A stretch of DNA of 64,000 bases, from assembly GCF_000224145.3 (NCBI RefSeq), contig NW_004190499.2, forward strand, positions 1 through 64,000, written 5' to 3'. The position numbers were made by a program, and so were the translations under genes. This DNA comes from Ciona intestinalis. Taxonomy: Eukaryota > Chordata > Ascidiacea > Phlebobranchia > Cionidae. Below the pieces are notes generated by a model. It was not told where the DNA came from, searched no databases, and saw only the letters and a list, made by a program, of their open reading frames with translations. Of the stretch, positions 51,340 to 61,200 are shown piece by piece; the first letter of the stretch is position 1; every line of letters begins with the position of its first letter.

Positions 51340-52080
51340 CAATACCCCCGCTATCGGCAGATTCCATTGTTTCAACATAATCGTTCGAATTCGAATCTGT
51401 AGTTTTCGTTTTCTTACGACGCTTTCCTCTGTGACGTAATAAGTTAGGTATCTATTATGACGTTACAACAGTATAATCTCACCGAAGTCTGGCTATTGTC
51501 TTTAACATAATCGAGTTGTTCCAATACCTGAACACTATACGTTTGTTGTAGCAGCTTAAATCGCGTACCTACTTCCGTTCTGCCTCACACATCATATATA
51601 CATCTGTGACGTAACAGTACTAAACGCGAATAGTTCCTACTAACAATTCTAGAAAGAGACAGCGTAAGCTTCGTTCCACTGATGCACCAACAAAGACATT
51701 CTTTCAATAATCAACCATGTGTGACGTAATAATATCCCTTGGCAACATGACGTCACTGCAGCAAGTTAATTAATCTCGTAATTAAACATTTCACTCCCTC
51801 ACTAATGACCAACCTCGCACATACACTACACACATGTACTAACACATGTACCATCAACTACTGAAAGTTCGATCTTCGTTTCATCGCCGTAAGGTTCGGA
51901 ACCGACATAACCAAATATACGGCGTCTCGAAATTTTGACTTTAACGCGTCCAAATCTGCATAACTGTTGAATACGTCACTGACATTTATATTTAGTGAGT
52001 CTATACTGAATATGGTTACGATGCTGCTGCCAGTATGAAGTTTAGACACGCCGTATGCTCCTCGCTAACTGTGCTGCTAA
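51340..52080 (-). other. Exon-like segments between the myomesin stop and the phosphatase domains
   Basis: Three segments have coding-like features. At 51428-51346 a frame gives a basic juxtamembrane-type sequence (GKRRKKTKTTDSNSNDYVET) that joins exon 51220-50991 in phase. At 51594-51502 one frame gives FKLLQQTYSVQVLEQLDYVK. At 51952-51845 a frame between a good acceptor and donor gives SEPYGDETKIELSVVDG. The last two join in phase with each other, but not with the first. A further open frame covers 52060-51860 in another phase. I could not build one consistent model. Confidence 0.35.
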
Positions 52081-52206
52081 TTAGTCAGATAAACTCTACG
52101 TCATAGATCACGTGGTTTCCGTATTTATACAAACAGCACACGAGTTATATTGGTGAATAATAATATTTATAGAATAACAATCACAATACGACATGCTGCT
52201 TGATTA

Positions 52207-55200
52207 TCAACATTCTTCTTCTTTTTCCACAACCTGCAAATAAAACAATGAGCATGGTGACGTAACAATAGGTGCATAATTGTACCAGTTCGACAACTTC
52301 AATCGGTTGTTCGCTGTCTTCTGTGACGTCACACTCGGGTTTCGGGGCAATTCTAGTTTCAGCGCTTCGTAGAAGAAGTTCTTTGAACACTAGAAACAAC
52401 GAGATATATGATTGTGACGTCATATGCAAAAATATTATGACGTACCATTCCCCGTCAAATCGGCGCTCGTCTCACATTTCGATTCTGATGACGTCATCTG
52501 GCACGTGTATGTCGCCGCGTCATCGACGCATGGCTCCTACCGGAAGTTGGTTAGAACAGGAAAATATGACGTCACAATATATAAACAAACCTCGATTTTG
52601 AGAATCGCTTTGCTGCCCTCCACTTCCGCGTGGTGGCGCTCTTGATCCACCGGTTGGCTGTTTCGCAACCACGTGACTTTGTATTGTTCTAGCTCTTTGT
52701 TCGTCTGTGACGTATGATAGTGGTCATGACGTCACACTGCGAAACAATGATGATTGTTACCTGAACAAATATAATGATTCTCCCAGCTTCGTCGACGCCA
52801 TGTTCGATCCCTTCAGCCAATATTGGGATCACATCAATGGGATCAACAATGTCTTCCTTCTTTATAACAAGCTACAGTGACGTCATACAGTGGTGAGTGA
52901 CGTCATAAGTATATTTCATCAACACAATACATGACAATGGACTACCTTATCTGGTCCTCCTTTCTTTTTCTCTTCCTTTTTCTTTTGTCTCTCCTCTTTT
53001 CTCACTCTTCTCTCCTCATCCTCCTCTTGGAGCATTTCCGCGGATTTTTCAAGTATTTTCGAAAATTCTACGAAACAATGGATTAAAAACAATGAATTCT
53101 TGCAAAAATAACGTCACAAACCGTCGTTTTCGAACTCGAAATTGACCTTTGTGTCAAAGGTCGAGAGAGGGGTTATAAACTCGCATGTAAACTTCCCACG
53201 CTCAAGTTCCTCATGAATCGGTGTGATAACTAGCGACACGAGGCCGGTGGATTGATCGTTGAAACACTGCGTGGAAGAGATCAATGTATTTTAGTTATGA
53301 TTTTAAATGCAATTTGTTTATAACCTCGCATGGCAGGGCAATGTCAGTCGTTGTAACACGGGAGTTCTGTTCCATACACCTCGTGCTTTCTTACGAGTTA
53401 CCACGTATGTAACATATTTATCCTCGCATGGCGGGGCAATGACAGACGTTATAACGCGGGTGTTCTGTTTCATACACCTCGTGCCCGCTTATGAGTTACC
53501 ACGCATGTAACTTTGTGGGTGATTGTTTTTATGTATGGCCGATAATTTAAACAACTCATTAGTGATCACTGGGTTGTAGAAATTGCTGTTAAGTTACTTG
53601 CCCAAAGATATATATGCACACAATGGTAGCAGCGTCAAGCCTCGAACCCATAACCACTGTGCTATAGCGACAGATTGCCAAACTAAACATCGAAAATCGC
53701 GTCGATCGCGTTTTACCTTATACTTTTGATTGTCAACAACAATTTCTTTGTTGTTTTGATACCAGATGATATGCGCGTCATCGCGAAGCTTCGTCACAAT
53801 GCAGAACAATCGAAGAGCGTTCGGCAGCGGTTCCGCCCGAAGTCCTTGCTCAAAGTTGATGACTACGAAATAAGTAAGCGATCATATATCCTGTTGCGCA
53901 AAACATATTATGTTTGTACTTTGATACATCGATTGGCACAGATTTTAATTTGACATTATTTTATCTTTTTTATTTATATTTTTAAAACCTTATACGACCA
54001 TGGTTTTCAATAAATTTTATAATTATTTTAATTAACTTTAATTGATTGATCATTATGACGTCATAACTAACTTACTGTAATCTTCCGATCGCGCTGGCTT
54101 CGGTGGGGGAGGGGGAGGTTCTGTAAAATATGAACTCCATTAATTAACAATGATTATTATGACGTAACAGAGCGTTGTTGATTGTTTAAAGCACGATCGG
54201 GAAATATGGGATTTAGGGGATATAACAGTATCCCATCTTACCCCACTATATGTTTTACCTAATCTAATATACGAACGGGTGTTTGTCGCCTGCATAAGTA
54301 TATACAGCGGCAAACAACATACCAACGACTTTATTATACATGGGTTTTGGGTGTTAATGATATCCCATCTTACCCCAACAGTATCCCATCTTACCCCTAC
54401 AGTATCCCACCTTACCCCTAGAGTATCCCATCTTACCCCTACAGTATCCCATCTTACCCCTACAGTATCCCACCTTACCCCTAGAGTATCCCATCTTACC
54501 CCTACAGTATCCCATCTTACCCCTACAGTATCCCACCTTACCCCTAGAGTATCCCATCTTACCCCTACAGTATCCCATCTTACCCCAACAGTATCCTATT
54601 TTACCCCTACAGTGTCCTATCTTACTCTCATAGTATCCCATCTTACCCCCATACATACGTCACAACCACTCACTTTCGATGTCAATCAAACACCTCGTGC
54701 TTCCTCCGTCTATGACGCAAACAATCTCTCCATTATCTTCATAAGTTGGGTTAATTATCTTCAACACATGGTTGTTACCAACCGCCACCAACTCGTATCT
54801 CTCATCGTCTGCTTCCACAACCTCACCGTTGTGGAACCACGTGGCCGCGGGGATTCGACCCTCATGTAGCGGGGAGGGAACCGCCATGCATTCGAACTGC
54901 GCCATAGTGACATCGTGCGGTAGCGATGAGTCGTCCAGTTTCTTGTCGAATTTAACAGGAAGTACTGTAATGATAAAGCGTTGTTATAAATATTACGTCA
55001 CAGATTATGACGTCACAGAATATGACATCATATAATATGACGTCCTATGACATATTATAACGTCATCGGTTATGACGTCACATATTATGACGCATAACAA
55101 CCGTACCTCCATCGACGACCAAGTTCACTGTGTATTTTCCCCCCAGCCCGCTTATCTCGTACATGGCTACGTCATCAGGGGTGACGTCATTAATAATTAG

Positions 55201-58200
55201 GGACCTTCCGCAACCTTGCGTGATAAACTCGTATCTGACGTCATCGGATTCGTTAATTGTGATGTCATTTTTGCTCCATGAAACCTGGAATTTGAAACAA
55301 TCCATACGTAATTCGGACTAAAAAATGTTCATTCCTTGTCTTATCACCCAATATTTTATAAAACCTACAAATAACCACTAATCATCAAATTAAAAATCCG
55401 AGATGCATCTAATACGTCATCAGTATTACGTAATAAACTCACAATGGGGTTGGGCTTCGATAAAAGACAATCAAATATCGCGGTTTGTCCTTTAGTGAGG
55501 AACACGTTGACAGGAGCGCGAACGAAATGAACCGGCTCCACTGTAATAAATAGGTGTTATGACGTAGCTATGACGTGGTATGATGTAATTTGCTCCGACC
55601 CAGTTGTCCAGTCAGCCAAATGTTAAAGAATTAAAGTAATATCTTTCAAGAATTTCCCTGGCAATACTACAGCACGAAGATTTAATTGATAAAGATGACC
55701 ATGCTGAAATCATTGTTTTTGTTGCCAGAACTACTGTTCACAAATGGGCTTTTGTGAGATTGGGCAATAAAAAACAATTACCCACAAAGTTACATACGTG
55801 GTAACTTGTAAGCGAGCACGAGGTGTATGAAACAGAACACCCGTGTTATAACAACTGTTGTTGCCCCACCATGCGAGGATAAATAAGTTAGATACGTGGT
55901 AACCTGTAAGCGGGTACGAGGTGTATGTAACAGAACATCCGTGTTACATCACCCCCCACCCCATAACCCCACCCACAACTTACTATTCCCGACGACGAGA
56001 TCAGCGGTCGACGTGCAACCGTTGTATGACGCAACACAGTGAACCGCTTGTACGTCATCAGAAGAACAATTGTTGACAATCAACGATCTTCGTTTACCGC
56101 GACTTATGACGTCATACTTTCCTTCCGGTTTGATTTCAACCTAAACAGTTATGACGTCATCATGACGTTTACGCTATGATATTATGACGTCATTAATACA
56201 AACCTCTTTCCAGTTCCCGAGATACCACGTGACTTTAGTCCTCGCATCTTTTACGCGACATTCGAAATATCCTTGCCCGCCTTCTGTGACGTAACAATCC
56301 TTCATCTTCGACGCGAACGCTGCGTGTATTATGGGTTAAATATACGTCACAATAACGATTACGTCATCTCAATAATGACGTCACACCTTCTCTCCTTTCT
56401 TCTTCTTCCATTCTCCTGATTCTCTCGGCCTCGATTTCTTTTTTCTTTCTCCAGAGTTCTCTCACTGCTTCCTGTCGCTCGTTGACGTCATCTAACGAAA
56501 AATTACGTCTTCAATCCCACTTAAACTGCTTATGACGTCACACTCACCCCATGATTCTCCTGGTGTGACGTAACAGGACTGTAGTGACGTCTGACCAGCT
56601 CCTATTTGATTGACAGCTGTCACTCGGAAGAAATACGTCTGCCCTGTAGAAGCAATGTATGACATCATCAACTACGTCATCTCACCATGACATCATCACC
56701 ATACTAACCAGTAATAAGACCGTCCACTTTGTATTTTTCATCTTCAACTTGTTCGGGCAACTTGTTGCAGGGAATCCAGAAGTCGCTTCCTTCTTTACGT
56801 CTGCGGTAATTGATCAAGAAGATATGACGTCAATATTTGGGGGAAATGACGTCATGATTAATGAGATTTTTAATATTTCTAATTTAACTTTGGCCAACTC
56901 CATGAATCTATAATGCTCATGAAGTTGGACGATTCTCGTAACGATCATTCAGGAACAAGTTATACGAAATATGCAATTCATAAATCAAGTCCAACCAATA
57001 GTTTACTATAAAAACTTTATAGTTGATTTGAATCAAACACTTCACCCACCTATCCACGGTATACCCAATGAAGTCCCCATGTCCCATCCTTTCTGGTCGC
57101 CTCCATTCAAGCATCACACTATCTTCTGTGACGTCAGCGATGGTGACGTCACGAGGCTCTGATGGTCGCTCGGGTTCCTGCGCTCTCACACGACCCGGAA
57201 GTAACTTCCATTCCCCGAAACCTGCCACGTTGCACGCCCTCAAGCGGAACTGATAAAACTCGTTTTCCACCAACCCAATGACGTCATAGTGACGTTGTGT
57301 GAGCGGTTTGTTGTTCACTGGTTTGAATTTCCCGCCAACTGGTCGACTGTATAAGATATCTATGTTACTCGGAATATTGGGAACACTTTTTCTACTTTTA
57401 GGGACATAAAAACCACAGGGCAATTGCTGCTATTGTGCCCCAAATGGAAAAAAAGTTAAAGCGAAAAGGTTTTTCCTAACATTAAACTATATGCCCAATA
57501 CCAAAGGCAGCAGAAAACTTAAAATAAAAAGACAAAACGTTGAAGCAAATTGAAAATTTAAAAGGAAACATTTTTTAATAACAAGAGAAATATCCACCAT
57601 TCCAGGTAATATCCCGTGACGTTCGATCCACCGTCGCTAGATGGCGCCTCCCAGCAAACCTTGATACTTTTCTTAGTCACGCATGGTTTACCTTCGTGAT
57701 CAGCCACCCGGAACAACCCCTGGACCCCTCCCCACCAGTTTGGCGGCTCTGTGACGTCATTGTTAGTTTATAACCACATTATGACGTCATAATACTCACT
57801 TATTCCGTCACTAGCAAGTATTGGTTCACTTGGTTGGGAGAAAAGGCTTGTACCGAGGCTATTTACCGCCCTCACGCGGAACATATAACTTTCACCCTGT
57901 TGTAACTCACCAACGGGGTATCTTGTGTATCTGGAAAATAACCTGATTGTTATTTACCTGGTAAAATACGATAGCGAAGATTAAATTAATTATAACAGCA
58001 AAGAAAAGGGGGATCAACAGCAAAACGACAATCGTTAAAACACGCTACGAAGAAAACTACTTCAGTAAAAGTGTCAAATAAAAACGCGCTATCAAGCTAA
58101 CAATCGTCGGTTTTGTCCTCATCATTAGTGTTACGTCATAGCCTACGTCATAATACCTAATAGGGGTGTGGTTCGCTTGTATCCAGTGTTCGCATCCAAG

Positions 58201-61200
58201 TTGTCGATACTCCAGGAAATATCGGACGTTTTCCCCGCCAGACTTGCTTGGGGGAGTCCATCCCACTTCTATGAACTCTCGGGTTACCTACGTAATGTAT
58301 GACGTCATAGTTGGTGACGTCATAATCGGTGACATGTTTTGGTAACGTCATAATCGGTGACATGTTTTAATGACGTCATGGAAACAAGCTTACCTTCAAT
58401 GATTGCAAGTCGCTAGGTGGCGTTGGAGGTCCACGATACTTTGTGTTCATTTTTTCTTCGGCAACAACGTCATCAGTGTTTATGACGTCATCATTAACTT
58501 TTGTTGCGTCGTTTGCATTCGTGACGTCATCATCCTCATTGACGTCACTAACTTCCGGTGTAGTTTTCTCACCACCTGTGATGAACTATGTTGTAACAAT
58601 AGGTTTGTTTCAGTATAGAAACCTCTGCTTGGAATATTTTTGTTTTTTTCGCAAATTAAAATAAAATTCACACAGTTCGTTTGTAATCAATACTACCGTA
58701 ATAAACCTTACTTAGCGCAAAATGACTTTTTAAACGAAAATATAAAAATATAGTTTGAACCCCACCATTCATCGCGAGGCCGACTTGAATCGTGTTTGTG
58801 ACGTCACTGGGGTCACTTAGACCCGCCCCGTTCATCGCGAAGACGCGAAACTTGTAAGCGACCCCGGGGTTGAGTCCCGTGACCGGATACGGGTCAGTGG
58901 TTTTGAGAGGTTCTGACGTGGCGCGCTCCCATTGGTCGCTTCCATCTTCACAATACTCGATGACGTAACCATCAATCTCATCACCCTCTGGCGCCACCCA
59001 ACGGACGCAAACAATGTCTCCATTAGCCGATAATGACGTCGTAATATCGCTTGGGATTCCTTTGAAAAGTAAACTTTGTTACTTTTGTTACCAAGCTAAC
59101 GTCAAATACCCGTTTTTCGGTTTGCTGATTGGTGTTTATATAAAGGTAATTAAAACCAATAGCTTGAAAGGCAGTCGAAATGTTAGAACAAATATTACGT
59201 TTATACTCAAAGAGCAGATAACAAAATTTTAAACCAAGTAATCGATTATGACGTACCTGGTACGTCACTGGGTTCTTCTTCCTCGACACAAATATCGTCT
59301 GTTTCCGGTGGAACCAAACTTCCGGGTTCGAGGAGCTCTGTAATGACGTAGTTATAATGACGTCATCAACCTTATATGGTATATAATACTGCAGATACCA
59401 TCAGCATAAATAAAGAATGGATGGGTTTGGGTTGAATGATAAAAGAGAATGAAAACATGCTGGATCAGGCAAACTCGCCATTTGTCTGCACAAACCAAAA
59501 CGGTGAGTCCTTATTTTCCTTCAATTTTATTAAAGATTTTCCACTTGCCCCCCCCCGTGATTTTTGGTCTTCGTAAATAACCTTGGTCAACATTATGGCT
59601 CCCACAATACCCACCTAACGGCAACATTGGCGTTCCTGGATCCCTCATGGCCACGGGACCCACAGGTAAAGACGCTGGCCCTCTTCCCCACCTATTATAG
59701 GCTCGCACTCTGAAGAAATAGATTTCTCCCTCCTCCAAACCACACACTGGACTTGTGGTTAACCTGACCGATCTCGTGCTCGCCATCCGCCAAACGCTTG
59801 ATCCAGACTCCGCCCTGGGAAAGTTGTTTTTTTTTAAACTGATAATTTTTGTGTTTTTTCAACAGCGAATACGTTCTATGATATACAACCCACCCCTTAC
59901 CTCAATATTGGGTTGTTGTTCATACGGTTTAAAGTTGTCGATGCGGGTATTTATTTAAACCGGGGAGTAATAAATCACTTACTTTTCAATAAAGTATCCT
60001 TCAATCGGTGCCCCACCAAAATACCCTGTGTAACCTGGTGGCTTCCACGTCAGAACTACGTAATTCCTGGTGACGTCATCATACTGTAGACAGGTGGGCG
60101 CGGAGGGAGGGGCGTTGTTGCCATGGACAACAAGGTTACATTTGGAGGTTGAAGCTCCGCAGTTGTTGTAAGCACGGCATACGTATTCACCTGGAAGTAT
60201 GACGTCATGATGACGTGTATGAATATGACGTCATGATGACGTATGTGAGTTGACAACATCGGGGTATTGTTTGGGTAAGCAAATTTTTGTTCTTTATAAC
60301 AATTATACAAAGATTGTTTGTTGTATATAGCAAGTACAAACACGCCACTATTCGGTAAAAAAAAATCGATTTGACATAGAAATTTGCGTCGCGCGCTTTG
60401 TTTATGACGTCACAGACCCACCTTCGTCATCGGTGAACGCTTTAAGAATCGTCAACGACGCGATTCTTCCATCAAAGTCGGTTCTCACGTGACTTGTCTT
60501 CGTATCCAAGTTACGACCTATGACGTGCTCAATTATAAGATGTTTATGTCGCTGCTACCATTGTGAGAGTGTTTGTCCTTAGGCAAGACTCTTAACGTCA
60601 ATTGCTTCAACCCAGCCATTAGGAAAACAATTACCCCTAAAGTTGCATACGTGGGACTTTTAAGCGGGCACGAGATGTATGAAATAGTACACCCGTGTTA
60701 TAACAACTGTTGTTGCCCCAACATCGGAAGATAAATAGCTACATTCATATATACAATATTTCTATACCGTTGAGCGTCCAAAACACTTCCGGGTTAGGTT
60801 TCCCATCGACCTCACACGTCATCACAACAGCGTCGCCTTCGTTGACCTCCTTGTTGAACAACCGAGTGATAAAGTTGGGGTAACCTGGGGTGGGGGGGGT
60901 GTAAGTTTGGGGTTTAATTTGCAATGTTGGTTCCCTTTTGTGTGTAATTTACTGTGGGGTCTTATTGACGCCCACCGCCTACACACAGTAAAAGATGCAT
61001 GCGGTACAAGAATCAGAACACCCGATTTATAACGACTGTTGTTTATCGGGCACGCAAGGATAAATAAGTTACATTCGTTTAATGTCTGTTTTCCATTGCT
61101 GTCTAATTTACTGTTGTGTATTTTTGTTCAATGGAATCATCGGTTATTAAGGTTACTTAGGGTGAAACTTTAATCGTATTTATCTCGGTATAAACTGACT

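Noticed and set aside
54279..54869. Plus-strand frame of 196 codons with SHLTPTV repeats and the minus-strand GKMGYCR frame
   Set aside because: Both are translations of the 20-bp minisatellite inside a myomesin intron; the far end of the plus frame runs antisense to a myomesin Ig exon.
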